Positions 7,548-16,854 of a stretch of 64,000 nucleotides of DNA are shown here, piece by piece. The DNA is taken from NCBI GenBank assembly GCA_934402315.1, contig CAKRTS010000006.1, forward strand, positions 78,442 through 142,441. The letters are read 5' to 3'. How positions within the stretch are numbered: position 1 is the first letter of the stretch; each line of letters opens with the position of its first letter. The stretch is from an uncultured Acetatifactor sp. (lineage in GTDB: Bacteria > Bacillota > Clostridia > Lachnospirales > Lachnospiraceae). The notes under the pieces were generated by a model. It was not told where the DNA came from, did not search any database, and worked only from the letters and a program-made list of their open reading frames with translations. The translations under genes were made by a program, and so were the position numbers.

Positions 7548-8008
7548 TCTTCCTCCCTTCGGTATCTTCCGATGTATTTTCTCGTCCTTGCCCGGATCGT
7601 TCTCGCAAAGTCCTCCAGCACCGTGTCCTCCAGATAATCCGGGTCTCCGTGACATTCCCCGTCGAATTTCTCCCGCATGTACGCGATCAACTCATCGTCC
7701 GTCAGTTCGTCCATGGATTCATTCTTATATAGGTAAAATATCTCCTGTAGTCTCTCCAGCATCTCCACATAATTTTCCTGCCAGATATTCGGGGAATCGC
7801 AAAAGCCGACCGCCAGCTTCGCGAGAACGCCCTCCCCGAACTCCACTCTCTGCTGCTCCTTCAGGTTGCTTCCCCGCTCCTGTACCAGCAGCTTTGCATT
7901 CTCCTCCGACAATGTAAGTCCAAATGCCTCTGTAAACTGATTCGTCTGCAAAACCTTCTGAATCTGGTTTCCCTCCGACATCCGCTGCAGCCAGTCCTTT
8001 TCTTCCAT
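7544..8008 (-). CDS. DUF6323-type protein
   Basis: This is a small acidic protein of 154 residues without signal or membrane segments. It has FTEAFGLTLSEENAKLLVQERG in the first third and a helical, charged C-terminus (ARTIRARTRKYIGRYRREEE). It is translationally coupled to the following DUF6179 gene through an ATGA overlap, so the two products probably work together. I assign DUF6323 from memory of that pairing. Function is unknown. Confidence 0.65.
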   Translation of the reverse strand: MEEKDWLQRMSEGNQIQKVLQTNQFTEAFGLTLSEENAKLLVQERGSNLKEQQRVEFGEGVLAKLAVGFCDSPNIWQENYVEMLERLQEIFYLYKNESMDELTDDELIAYMREKFDGECHGDPDYLEDTVLEDFARTIRARTRKYIGRYRREEE

Positions 8009-8117
8009 ATACGATTTCCCTCCTGCTCTGATTTTGTAAGCTGTTTTCCGATTATATCGCCGGAGCGGGAACAGTACCAGACTTGATTTTTTTGCGAATT
8101 TGTGGTAATATAAGACT

Positions 8118-8156
8118 AGAGCAGAAAGAATTTTTTTATTTCTTTCTGCTCTTTTT
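8118..8156. terminator. Long hairpin downstream of polC
   Basis: A perfect 13-bp stem (agagcagaaagaa / ttctttctgctct) closes an AT-rich loop 11 nt after the polC stop. The T-run TTTTT follows the stem only on the plus strand, while the minus side continues AGTCTTATATT. It is well placed to end polC transcripts but its polarity favours the opposite direction. Confidence 0.5.
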
Positions 8157-8167
8157 GTATCGATATT

Positions 8168-11100
8168 CTATTGAAAATCAAACAGACTCAGCTGATTTGA
8201 CTCGGGAAGGTCTCCCAGCAGCCCAAGCTCCGCCATGAGGTCAACGATCGTCTTCGACACCTTTGTGCGCTCCCGGAAATCATCTCTCGACAGGAACGGG
8301 CCATCCTTTGCCGCCTCAACGATCGCGTCCGCCGCCTTCTCGCCAAGGCCGTCAATACTGCTCAGGGACGGCATCAGCTTATCCCCGACGATCTGGAACG
8401 ATCTGGACTTCGCCCGGAAAATATCTATCGGTTCAAACTGGAAGCCTCTCGCATACATCTCCTGTACCACACGCATATCGCCATAGGCAAGCTCCTCCTT
8501 GTTGGAGAGCGGCTGCGCCCCCGGCTCCTTGTTGGAGACAGCGTCCATCCTGCGCTTGTACTCCTTCATGATCGCCTCCATGTGCGCCTGTCCCTGACAC
8601 ATCTGCTCATAGGAAAACGCCTTGGCGCGGATGCTGAAGAAAGCGCCGTAATATGCCAGTGGGTAATGAATCTTGCAGTACGCGATACGCCATGCCATCA
8701 TGACATAGGCAGCTGCATGTGCCTTCGGGAACATGTACTCAATCTTCTGGCAGGATTCCAGATACCACTGCGGCACATCATGCGCGAGCATATCCTCCTT
8801 CCACGCCTCCCACAGCTTCGGGTCGATCTTTTTCTTTGCAACCGTTCCCTTACGCACAGCCTCCATGATCTTAAAGGACTTTTCCGGTTCCACACCCTTA
8901 TTGATCAGATAGGTCATAATATCGTCCCGGGTACATACACAGGTGGAAATCGTAGCAATCCCATCCCGGATCAGATCCTGCGCATTGCCCACCCACACAT
9001 TGGTTCCGTGAGACAGGCCGGAGATTCTGACCAGATCGGAAAAGGTCTGCGGCTGTGCCTCGATAACCATGTTCATAGCGAAGTCCGTGCCGAACTCGGG
9101 GATTCCGAGACAGCCCAGCTTCGTCCCGCCGATCTGCTCCGGCGTTATGCCGAGCGCATCGGTATTCTGGAACAGACTCATGACATCCCTGCCGTCCAGC
9201 GGAATCGTCAGCGGGTCACGTCCTGTCAGATCCTGCAGCATACGGATCATCGTCGGATCATCGTGTCCGAGAATGTCCAGCTTCAGAAGGTTGTGGTCGA
9301 TCGAGTGGTAGTCAAAGTGCGTCGTTATCGTGTCCGTCGTCATATCGTTTGCCGGATGCTGCACGGGGGTGAAGGAGTTGATGTCCTGCCCCAGCGGCAG
9401 AACGACGATGCCGCCCGGATGCTGTCCGGTACTACGGCGCACGCCAACACAGCCCATGACGATACGGTCAATCTCGCTGTTGCGCTTATGCTTTCCCCTC
9501 TCCTCGTAGTAATTCTTCACATAGCCGAACGCCGTCTTATCCGCAAGCGTTGCGATCGTGCCCGCGCGGAAGGTCTGACCGGCGCCGAAGATAACCTCCG
9601 TATACTTATGTGCCTTCGACTGGTACTCACCGGAGAAGTTTAAGTCGATATCCGGCTCCTTGTCTCCCTTGAAGCCAAGGAAGGTCTCAAAGGGGATGTC
9701 AAAGCCCTCCTTGTGCAGCGGCTCACCGCAGACCGGGCAGACCTTGTCCGGCATGTCGATTCCGGCAGTTCCAGCATATGCCTTTACCTCGTCGCTGTCA
9801 AAGTCGGAATAATGACATTTGCTGCAATAATAGTGCGGGCTTAAGGGATTGATCTCCGTGATTCCCGACATCGTCGCCACGAAGGAGCTTCCGACGGAAC
9901 CACGCGAGCCGACAAGATAGCCATCCTCCACGGACTTCCACACCAGCTTCTGCGCGATGATATACATTACGGCGAAGCCGTTCTTGATAATGGAGTTCAA
10001 TTCTCTCTGCAGCCGCTCTTCGACGATCTTCGGCAAGTCCGGCCCATACAGCTCATGTGCCCTGTCATAACAGATCTTTGTCAGCGTCTTATCGCTGTCG
10101 GGAATGACGGGCGGACATTTATCCGGCCGCACGGGGGCAATCGTCTCACACATATCCGCGATCATGTTCGTGTTCTTCACCACGATCTCATATGCCTTGT
10201 CGCTGCCAAGATAAGAGAACTCCTCCAGCATTTCCTCCGTTGTATGCAGGAACAGGGGTGCCTGATCATCAGCGTCGTCAAAGCCCTTTCCCGCCATGAT
10301 GATGCGCCTGTAAATCTCATCCTCGGGGTCGAGGAAATGAACGTCACAGGTTGCCACGACCGGCTTGTGGAACTGCTCGCCGAGCTTGACGATCCGCCGG
10401 TTGACCTCCTGTATGTCCTCGATGGAATTAATGTTCCTGATCTTCTCCGAGGCGATCATGAACTTATTGTTCCCGCAGGGCTGTATCTCAAGGTAATCAT
10501 AGAAATTTACCAGTCTGGCAATCTGCATATCGCTCTGTCCGTCCAGAAGCGCGCGGTAAAGCTCTCCCGCCTCACAGGCGCTGCCGAGGATCAGACCCTC
10601 CCGGTACTTCATCACAAGGCTCTTCGGTATTCTCGGATGACGGTTGAAATAGGTCAGGTGGGACTGTGAGACCAGTCGGTACAGGTTGATTCTCCCGAGA
10701 TCGTTCTTTGCAAGAATAATCGCGTGGTAGGACGGCAGCTTTCTGACTAAGTCCACACTCGCCGCACCCATCGCATTCACCTGGCTGAGTGTGACGATCT
10801 CCTGCTCCGCAAGCATCTTGATAAACTTGACAAATATCCATGCCGTGCACTCCGCGTCATCGACCGCCCGGTGATGATTCTCCAGAGAGATATTCAGGGT
10901 TTTTGCCACCGCATCCAGCGTATGCTTTGACTGGTTCGACAGAAGCACCCTCGCAATGCCCACGGTGTCCACAAAGGTATAATCCGTCGGCAGTCCCTGT
11001 CTTCTGGAATTCTCGATGATGAAGCTCATGTCAAAATTCGCATTGTGCGCAACGAGGACACAGTCCCGGCAGAATTCGAGAAATCTCGGCAGAACCTCCT

Positions 11101-12787
11101 CGATCAGCGGTGCATCCATCACCATGTCGTCCCGGATGCTTGTCAGCTTCTCTATCTCAAACGGAATCGGCACCTGCGGATTGACAAAGGTGGAAAATCT
11201 GTCCACGACCTCACCGCCGCAGACCTTCACCGCACCGATCTCGATGATACGGTTATTCACCGGTGAGAAGCCCGTTGTCTCAATATCAAAGACGACAAAA
11301 TCATCCTCCAGCGTCTGCCCTCTGTCCCCGGTGACGATCTCCTTCAGGTCGTCCACCAGATACGCCTCGACGCCGTACAATACCTTGAAGAAATCCTGCT
11401 TGTCCGGATTTGGATCGCCCGCCTCCGCACGCTTTCCCTTTTCCTCCTTCCAGAGATCGTCCCAGACATGGTTCGCGTCGGTAAAGCTCTGCACAACGCC
11501 GTGGTCTGTGATGGCAATCGCCCTGTGCCCCCATTTGTAAGCGCGCTTTACGATGTCCTTCGCCTCGGACACACCGTCCATATCGCTCATCTTTGTATGA
11601 CAATGAAGCTCCACACGTTTATGCGGCGCCGTATCCATTCTCGTCGTCGTGAAATCCGAAATCTTCTTGATTCCCGCGATTGTGCCGATTGTCAGCTCAT
11701 GGTCGAACTTATCCAGATTGACGACACCCTTGATCTTGACAAAGCTGCCGGGCTTCACTCCCTTTAACAGTTCATCCTTGAATTCCGTCTTCGTAAACAG
11801 CTTGACTCCGATGGTATCGGTGAAGTCCGTGACATCGAACATGACGATCGACTTCTCATTCTTGATGTCGCGGCTGTCCGCCTTCAGAACCTTTCCGCGG
11901 ATAATCACCTCTCCCATCTCGCCGATGATGTCCTCAATGCGTAGGATTTCCTCATCCTCAAAATCTCTCCCGTAGATCACATCGGGATTTTCGGACTGCT
12001 TCAGGGTCTTCGTATAATCTCCGCCCCTGCGGAATTCGCCCCTGCTCTTGCGGAACTCGCCTCCAAAGCTCTTGCCGCCGAACTGCTTTCCGCCCGCCGA
12101 CGTCGTGCCACCCCTGCTCTGTCGTCCGGCAGTGTCCGCCGCAGTCTTCGCCTGGGAGCCTTCCGCCTGTCCGGCATTCTCCTGCGCCTTCTGCTCGCTC
12201 TTTGCATGGCTGACCCGCTTTGCGATCTCATCGACCTTCATCTGGATCTTCAGCGCATCATCCTCCGCAAACTTCCCTGTCACAGCCTCCCGGTATTCAA
12301 TCCCGATATTGCAGCGCAGTCCGCAGCGCTCTATAAAAATTTTCTCAAGGACACGCACGAGCTCCGCCTCCTTGCTATGGTTAAGCACCGTGTCCTCCAC
12401 CGTCAACGTCATCTTCTCTTCGCCGGAATAGGTGATCTCTGCCGTCCGAAATGCCGTGTACTCAATATGGCTGTACTCCCGGAGTTCCTCAAGAATGCTG
12501 TCCCTGTATTCCTTCATCAGATTCTCCGGTGTGTACTGGGAGGAAAGCTCAAAACGCTCCTGAATGATGACCGAAAGCACCGCGTCCGGAAAAAGCTGCT
12601 TCTTGATCTCTGCCTCCGTCTTACGAATATCCGTCTTTAAGATGAGCCTTGTGCTGAACAGATAGATGCGCAGCACATCCTTCCGCTTTGAGGTCGAGAC
12701 TCTGTCGATCACTGCCTGTTCCAGCCGGTCATGCAGCGGCGATTCAATTTTCAAAGTAGGAAATACCTCAAAAAAAGGCTTGCTCAT
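8168..12787 (-). CDS. polC: DNA polymerase III alpha subunit, PolC type
   Basis: This is the main replicative polymerase of low-GC Gram-positives, with its own proofreading exonuclease. The 1539 residues run as follows: an N-terminal domain (1-195), a Gly/Ser/Arg-rich low-complexity linker (about 197-262), an OB fold (about 280-375), a PHP domain beginning ELHCHTKMSDMDG near 394 and split by the DnaQ-like exonuclease (FVVFDIETTGFSP near 497), and a polymerase core with PDIDLNFSGEYQ. The C-terminal tip LSLFDFQ is the usual beta-clamp-binding type. It starts immediately after the ispG stop (TAG ATG), so the two are translationally coupled. Confidence 0.98.
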   Translation of the reverse strand: MSKPFFEVFPTLKIESPLHDRLEQAVIDRVSTSKRKDVLRIYLFSTRLILKTDIRKTEAEIKKQLFPDAVLSVIIQERFELSSQYTPENLMKEYRDSILEELREYSHIEYTAFRTAEITYSGEEKMTLTVEDTVLNHSKEAELVRVLEKIFIERCGLRCNIGIEYREAVTGKFAEDDALKIQMKVDEIAKRVSHAKSEQKAQENAGQAEGSQAKTAADTAGRQSRGGTTSAGGKQFGGKSFGGEFRKSRGEFRRGGDYTKTLKQSENPDVIYGRDFEDEEILRIEDIIGEMGEVIIRGKVLKADSRDIKNEKSIVMFDVTDFTDTIGVKLFTKTEFKDELLKGVKPGSFVKIKGVVNLDKFDHELTIGTIAGIKKISDFTTTRMDTAPHKRVELHCHTKMSDMDGVSEAKDIVKRAYKWGHRAIAITDHGVVQSFTDANHVWDDLWKEEKGKRAEAGDPNPDKQDFFKVLYGVEAYLVDDLKEIVTGDRGQTLEDDFVVFDIETTGFSPVNNRIIEIGAVKVCGGEVVDRFSTFVNPQVPIPFEIEKLTSIRDDMVMDAPLIEEVLPRFLEFCRDCVLVAHNANFDMSFIIENSRRQGLPTDYTFVDTVGIARVLLSNQSKHTLDAVAKTLNISLENHHRAVDDAECTAWIFVKFIKMLAEQEIVTLSQVNAMGAASVDLVRKLPSYHAIILAKNDLGRINLYRLVSQSHLTYFNRHPRIPKSLVMKYREGLILGSACEAGELYRALLDGQSDMQIARLVNFYDYLEIQPCGNNKFMIASEKIRNINSIEDIQEVNRRIVKLGEQFHKPVVATCDVHFLDPEDEIYRRIIMAGKGFDDADDQAPLFLHTTEEMLEEFSYLGSDKAYEIVVKNTNMIADMCETIAPVRPDKCPPVIPDSDKTLTKICYDRAHELYGPDLPKIVEERLQRELNSIIKNGFAVMYIIAQKLVWKSVEDGYLVGSRGSVGSSFVATMSGITEINPLSPHYYCSKCHYSDFDSDEVKAYAGTAGIDMPDKVCPVCGEPLHKEGFDIPFETFLGFKGDKEPDIDLNFSGEYQSKAHKYTEVIFGAGQTFRAGTIATLADKTAFGYVKNYYEERGKHKRNSEIDRIVMGCVGVRRSTGQHPGGIVVLPLGQDINSFTPVQHPANDMTTDTITTHFDYHSIDHNLLKLDILGHDDPTMIRMLQDLTGRDPLTIPLDGRDVMSLFQNTDALGITPEQIGGTKLGCLGIPEFGTDFAMNMVIEAQPQTFSDLVRISGLSHGTNVWVGNAQDLIRDGIATISTCVCTRDDIMTYLINKGVEPEKSFKIMEAVRKGTVAKKKIDPKLWEAWKEDMLAHDVPQWYLESCQKIEYMFPKAHAAAYVMMAWRIAYCKIHYPLAYYGAFFSIRAKAFSYEQMCQGQAHMEAIMKEYKRRMDAVSNKEPGAQPLSNKEELAYGDMRVVQEMYARGFQFEPIDIFRAKSRSFQIVGDKLMPSLSSIDGLGEKAADAIVEAAKDGPFLSRDDFRERTKVSKTIVDLMAELGLLGDLPESNQLSLFDFQ

Positions 12788-13849
12788 CTATTTTTCACCC
12801 GTCCAGTTATCCAACTCGTATTTCAATGCATTTAAAAGCTGATCCTCCGGCACCTTGCGGATAATCTCACCCTTTTTGATGAGCAGTCCCTCACCGCGTC
12901 CGCCGGCGATTCCCAGATCTGCCTCTCGCGCTTCGCCGGGGCCGTTTACCGCACAGCCCATCACTGCCACCTTGATGTCCAGCGGGTAGTCCTCTACCAG
13001 TGCCTCCACCTTCGACGCCAGTCCGATCAGATCAATCTGGGTTCTGCCGCAGGTAGGGCAAGACACCACCTCGATACCGCCCCCACGCAGTCCGAGCGTC
13101 CTCAGAATCAGCCGTGCCGACCTGACCTCCTCGACCGGGTCGCCGGTCAGGGAAACGCGGATCGTATCGCCGATTCCTTTGCTCAGGATCAATCCAAGCC
13201 CGATTGCCGACTTGATGTTTCCGCTGCGCACGGTTCCCGCCTCGGTGATCCCCACATGCAGGGGATAGTCCGTTCTGTCCGCCAGAAGCTCATGCGCCCT
13301 GACGCACATGAGTACATCTGAGGATTTGATGCTGATTACGAGATTGCGGTAATCGAGCTCCTCGATCATTCGCACCTTATCCAGAGCACTCTCCACAATA
13401 CCCTCCGCCGTCACACCGCCGTACTTTTCAAGGAGCGGTTTCTCGAGGGAACCGCTGTTCACTCCCACACGGATCGGGATCTCCCGCTCCCTCGCCGCAT
13501 CCACCACTGCCTTTACCTTCTCGGCGCTTCCGATATTTCCGGGATTGATCCTGATCTTATCCGCGCCGTTCTCAATTGCGGCGATCGCCATCCGGTAATC
13601 AAAATGAATATCCGCCACGAGCGGAATGTGTATCTGCTTCTTAATCCCGCTGAGCGCCTTTGCCGCTTCCTGTGTCGGAACCGTGCAGCGGATAATCTCA
13701 CAGCCCGCCTTCTCCAGCGCAAGAATCTGCGCTACGGTCGCCTCCACATCCTCTGTCTTCGTATTGGTCATCGACTGGATCAGAATAGGATTTCCACCGC
13801 CTATCTTACGATCCCCGATCCGTACAACCCTTGTATTCTCTCTATACAT
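12788..13849 (-). CDS. ispG: (E)-4-hydroxy-3-methylbut-2-enyl-diphosphate synthase
   Basis: This iron-sulfur enzyme makes HMBPP in the methylerythritol phosphate isoprenoid pathway. The 353-residue length fits the short bacterial form. The N-terminal TIM barrel has [12 protein letters not shown] and RINPGNIGS; the C-terminal part carries the [4Fe-4S] cysteines in SCPTCGRTQ and [17 protein letters not shown] precedes the ATG. polC follows with no gap, an arrangement familiar in clostridia. The intergenic region upstream contains a plausible SigA promoter. Confidence 0.97.
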   Translation of the reverse strand: MYRENTRVVRIGDRKIGGGNPILIQSMTNTKTEDVEATVAQILALEKAGCEIIRCTVPTQEAAKALSGIKKQIHIPLVADIHFDYRMAIAAIENGADKIRINPGNIGSAEKVKAVVDAAREREIPIRVGVNSGSLEKPLLEKYGGVTAEGIVESALDKVRMIEELDYRNLVISIKSSDVLMCVRAHELLADRTDYPLHVGITEAGTVRSGNIKSAIGLGLILSKGIGDTIRVSLTGDPVEEVRSARLILRTLGLRGGGIEVVSCPTCGRTQIDLIGLASKVEALVEDYPLDIKVAVMGCAVNGPGEAREADLGIAGGRGEGLLIKKGEIIRKVPEDQLLNALKYELDNWTGEK

Positions 13850-13905
13850 ACATCCTCATTTCCGCGCCTGTACGCGCCACAATGAATCAAACCACAATAT
13901 ATCTC

Positions 13906-13934
13906 ATCATAGCCTCTATTTCCGGATTGTGCAA
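13906..13934 (-). promoter_or_regulatory. Candidate SigA promoter for ispG-polC
   Basis: TATGAT (13906-13911) matches five of six -10 bases, with TTGCAC (13929-13934, three of six) 17 nt upstream on the minus strand. The start would be about 55 nt before the ispG ATG. Confidence 0.4.
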
Positions 13935-13963
13935 GGCATCAAAATTACCAAATCTTTATACCG

Positions 13964-14947
13964 TCAATTTCCGGCGCGGCAGAATTGTCCCGGGCTCACC
14001 TGCACCGCCAGCTTTTCCATGCAGAGCCGTATCAGATAAACGTTAATCTGTTCATCCCTGTATTTCTGCGGCAGAGAGGCGCGGATATGATCCACCGACT
14101 TCGGTGTCAGCTCCAGCTGCCGGAAGATTTCTGCCAGAAGCGGATTTTCCGCCAGAAGCTGTCTGTTACCCTCTTCCATAGCTGTCTCAAAGCCCTTATG
14201 CTTTTTGCCGCTCCTGCCCGGTTCAAGCCGCTGCACCCTCTCCCGGGCTGCCGGAGCGCGTCTTCCGTAGATGCCCCGAAGCTCCTCCGCCAGTTCTTCC
14301 GGGTCGAGGAGCACCGCCGCTCCCAGCTTCACAAGCCTGTTGCAGCCGCTGCTCAGCGCATCCGTCACTCTCCCCGGCACCGCATAGACCTCCTTCCCCT
14401 GCTCCAGTGCCATATCAACCGTAATCAGGGTTCCGCTCTTTTCCCTCGCCTCCACGACGACCACCGCGTCCGCGAGCCCGCTGACAATCCGGTTTCTCGG
14501 CGGAAAATTCCGTGAAAGCGCAGGTGTCCCCGGCGGATATTCCGACAGAACTCCTCCCCGCTCCCGCAGCCTTTCATAAAGCCTGCGGTTCCTCGCCGGA
14601 TAGCAGACATCCACGCCGCTGCCGAGCACGGCGAAGGAGCTGCCTCCCGCATCCAGCGCCGCCGTCTGCCCGATGCCGTCAATTCCCCTCGCCATCCCGC
14701 TGACAACCTGTATGCCGTTTCTTCCCATGCACTCCCCGAGCCGCGCCGCGACATAGCTTCCATACTCCGAACACTCCCTCGCCCCGATAATCGCCACCGA
14801 AGGGACCTTCTCCTCCGGCAGCTTTCCAAGCACATAAAGCCTATCCGGCGGGTCGGGAATCTCCAGAAGCCGCGCCGGATAATCCCGCTCCCCCCTCTCC
14901 ACCATACGTATTCCCGCCTCCCTCGGCGTTTTATTATCCATCTCCAT
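13964..14947 (-). CDS. dprA: DNA-processing protein DprA
   Basis: DprA binds incoming single-stranded DNA during transformation and loads RecA. Of 327 residues, roughly 45-250 form the Rossmann-like core, with VAIIGARECSEYG, VVSGMARGIDGIGQTAAL, FPPRNRIVSGLAD and SGTLITVDMALEQG. A C-terminal winged-helix-like part (about 265-315) contains LTPKSVDHIRASL. The start is set by GGAGG 7 nt upstream. comM, another competence-linked gene, lies just upstream in the same direction, separated by repeat copy B. pilT lies further upstream, so DNA uptake is a reasonable shared theme, though no comE genes are here. Confidence 0.95.
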   Translation of the reverse strand: MEMDNKTPREAGIRMVERGERDYPARLLEIPDPPDRLYVLGKLPEEKVPSVAIIGARECSEYGSYVAARLGECMGRNGIQVVSGMARGIDGIGQTAALDAGGSSFAVLGSGVDVCYPARNRRLYERLRERGGVLSEYPPGTPALSRNFPPRNRIVSGLADAVVVVEAREKSGTLITVDMALEQGKEVYAVPGRVTDALSSGCNRLVKLGAAVLLDPEELAEELRGIYGRRAPAARERVQRLEPGRSGKKHKGFETAMEEGNRQLLAENPLLAEIFRQLELTPKSVDHIRASLPQKYRDEQINVYLIRLCMEKLAVQVSPGQFCRAGN

Positions 14948-15004
14948 CCTTCTCCTCCTCTTTGTAAATCCTTATGGGTATCATGAAACTCGCCAATCTT
15001 CCGC

Positions 15005-15164
15005 CAACAGTTGCACAGGATGCACCTGACCACAAGCAGCGCACTCTGGAGCCGCCGGTGCTTAGTCTCCGTACTGTGGAGACTTATGCACCGCTGCGTG
15101 CGGAAGGTAGCGAGAGCGTGCCTGCGGTGGTCTGTGCAGCCTGCGCAACGTCACTCGCCGAACT
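15005..15164 (+). repeat. Dispersed structured repeat, copy B
   Basis: This is the second copy of the element at 5.9 kb, nearly identical over the central 130 nt. The inner helix is cggtgc 15056-15061 with gcaccg 15088-15093, where copy A has cggcac with gtgccg: two base pairs changed on both sides. The tetraloop-like motif is GCGAGAGC (15111-15118) against GCGAAAGC in copy A, both GNRA type. It fills the space between the comM stop and the dprA start. Those genes are on the minus strand, so if the GNRA strand is the sense strand it is antisense to its neighbours here. Confidence 0.8.
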
Positions 15165-15168
15165 CCCC

Positions 15169-16713
15169 CTATATCCAATACTCCAACGACGGTCTGAAAA
15201 ACGACGCCTCCAGCAGATGTTCCCCTTTAATCTGCTCCTCCCCCGCGAGGTCGGCAATCGTCCGCGCCACCTTCAATATCCTGTGATACGCCCTTGCGCT
15301 GAGCTGCAGGGAATGATACAGCTGCTCCATATACGCCTGTTCCTCCTCGCCGAGCGGGCAGAACTTCTCTATGTTCGCCGCGTCGATATCCGCATTGAAC
15401 CTGCATCCTGTGCCGCGGAACCGCTCCGTCTGACGCTCGCGCGCCAGCCGCACCCTCTCCCGGATGACCGCACTGGACTCCGCCTTCCGCCCGCCTCTCA
15501 GCCCCGCGAGCTCCACCGGCTGAAGCTCCACGCAGAGGTCGATCCGGTCAAGGATCGGCCCTGAGACCTTTCCCATATACCGCTTCACCTGCGGCTCCGT
15601 ACAGCGGCAGCGGTTTCTGTCCGGATAAAAGCCGCACGGGCAGGGATTCATCGCGCATACCAGCATGAAATCGCTCGGATAAGTGACATTTCCGCCGACC
15701 CTTACAATATTGACCTTATGCTCCTCCAGCGGCTGCCGCAGGGAGTCCAGCGCGATTCTCTGGAACTCCGGCAGCTCATCCAGAAAGAGGACGCCTCTGT
15801 GCGCCAGAGAGATCATCCCCGGCATGGGATTGGAGCCGCCGCCGACCAGCGCCGCCTGTGAGATCGTATGGTGCGGACTCCTGAAGGGCCTCTCGTCCAC
15901 AAGCGCGGTTCCCTCCTCCAGCAGCCCTGCGACACTGAGAATGGATGTCACCTCAAGGCTTTCATCCCTTGTCAATGGCGGCAGGATGCCCGGAATGCGC
16001 TTGGCAATCATCGATTTTCCGGCGCCCGGCGGTCCCACCATCAGCAGATTATGGAAGCCCGCTGCCGCTATTTCTGCCGCACGCCTTGCCGTCTCCTGCC
16101 CGCTGACCTGCTCGAAATCCGGCATTCCCTCACGCACGCTCTTCTCATCGCCCTCCCCGTTTTCCTCCAAGACGGCCGGAAGGATTTCCTCCCGCTCGAC
16201 GGCATTCGCCGCAAGGAAACGCAGTACCTCCCGGATATGCCCGGCTCCACGCACACGGATTCCGCTGATCGCGGCTCCTTCCTTTGCATTTGCAGACGGC
16301 ACAATACACTCCCTGATTCCTCTCGCCGCAGCCTCCCTCACGATCGGCAGAACTCCCCGCACCTTCTTGATCTCTCCGTCAAGCCCGAGTTCTCCGAGGA
16401 AAAGGATTCCGTCCGCGGCGGCAGGCTCAAAATACTCCATGGCTCCCAGCAGTCCGACCGCGATCGGGAGATCAAATGCCGTGCCCTCCTTCCTTCTGTC
16501 CGCGGGCGACAGATTGACTGTGATCCTCTTCGGCGGCAGGTCAATCCCGACATTTTTTAATGCCACGACAACCCGTTCCCGGGATTCTCTCACTTCGCCT
16601 CCCAGCGAACCGACCATTGTAAACCCCGGCAGCCCTCTTGCAACATCCACCTCCACCGAGACAGGATAAGCGGACACTCCAAGCAGAGCGCCGGACAAAA
16701 CTGTACTGTACAT
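15169..16713 (-). CDS. comM: YifB/ComM-family Mg-chelatase-like AAA+ ATPase
   Basis: ComM-type helicases promote branch migration during integration of transformed DNA. The 514-residue length from the ATG at 16713 fits; that start has GGAGG 7 nt upstream, and the extra frame to 16830 is not conserved-looking. The N-terminal domain has ARGLPGFTMVG and NLSPADRRKEGTAFDLP. The AAA+ core has MVGPPGAGKSMIAKRIPGILPP (Walker A), RPFRSPHHTIS, VLFLDELPEF (Walker B) and a cysteine cluster NPCPCGFYPDRNRCRC. The C-terminal Mg-chelatase-like part ends RTIADLAGEEQIKGEHLLEA. dprA follows. Confidence 0.95.
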   Translation of the reverse strand: MYSTVLSGALLGVSAYPVSVEVDVARGLPGFTMVGSLGGEVRESRERVVVALKNVGIDLPPKRITVNLSPADRRKEGTAFDLPIAVGLLGAMEYFEPAAADGILFLGELGLDGEIKKVRGVLPIVREAAARGIRECIVPSANAKEGAAISGIRVRGAGHIREVLRFLAANAVEREEILPAVLEENGEGDEKSVREGMPDFEQVSGQETARRAAEIAAAGFHNLLMVGPPGAGKSMIAKRIPGILPPLTRDESLEVTSILSVAGLLEEGTALVDERPFRSPHHTISQAALVGGGSNPMPGMISLAHRGVLFLDELPEFQRIALDSLRQPLEEHKVNIVRVGGNVTYPSDFMLVCAMNPCPCGFYPDRNRCRCTEPQVKRYMGKVSGPILDRIDLCVELQPVELAGLRGGRKAESSAVIRERVRLARERQTERFRGTGCRFNADIDAANIEKFCPLGEEEQAYMEQLYHSLQLSARAYHRILKVARTIADLAGEEQIKGEHLLEASFFRPSLEYWI

Positions 16714-16854
16714 ACAAGTACCTCCTTTACATAATGAAATTATTTGATTTGGAATTTTGTTGAAATAAGGAATAATGAATAAAAAAGATTTCTCAGAAGC
16801 TCCTGCGGAAGCCGCACCGTAATACGGCATCCACAGGATGCATTTGATTCATTC

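Noticed and set aside
8118..8156. Terminator of a hidden plus-strand gene before polC
   Set aside because: No plus-strand gene with a start and ribosome site precedes it; it is more likely a polC 3' structure.
8582..9643. 353-codon plus-strand frame inside polC
   Set aside because: Antisense shadow of a gene with full PolC motifs; product looks random and Arg/His-rich.
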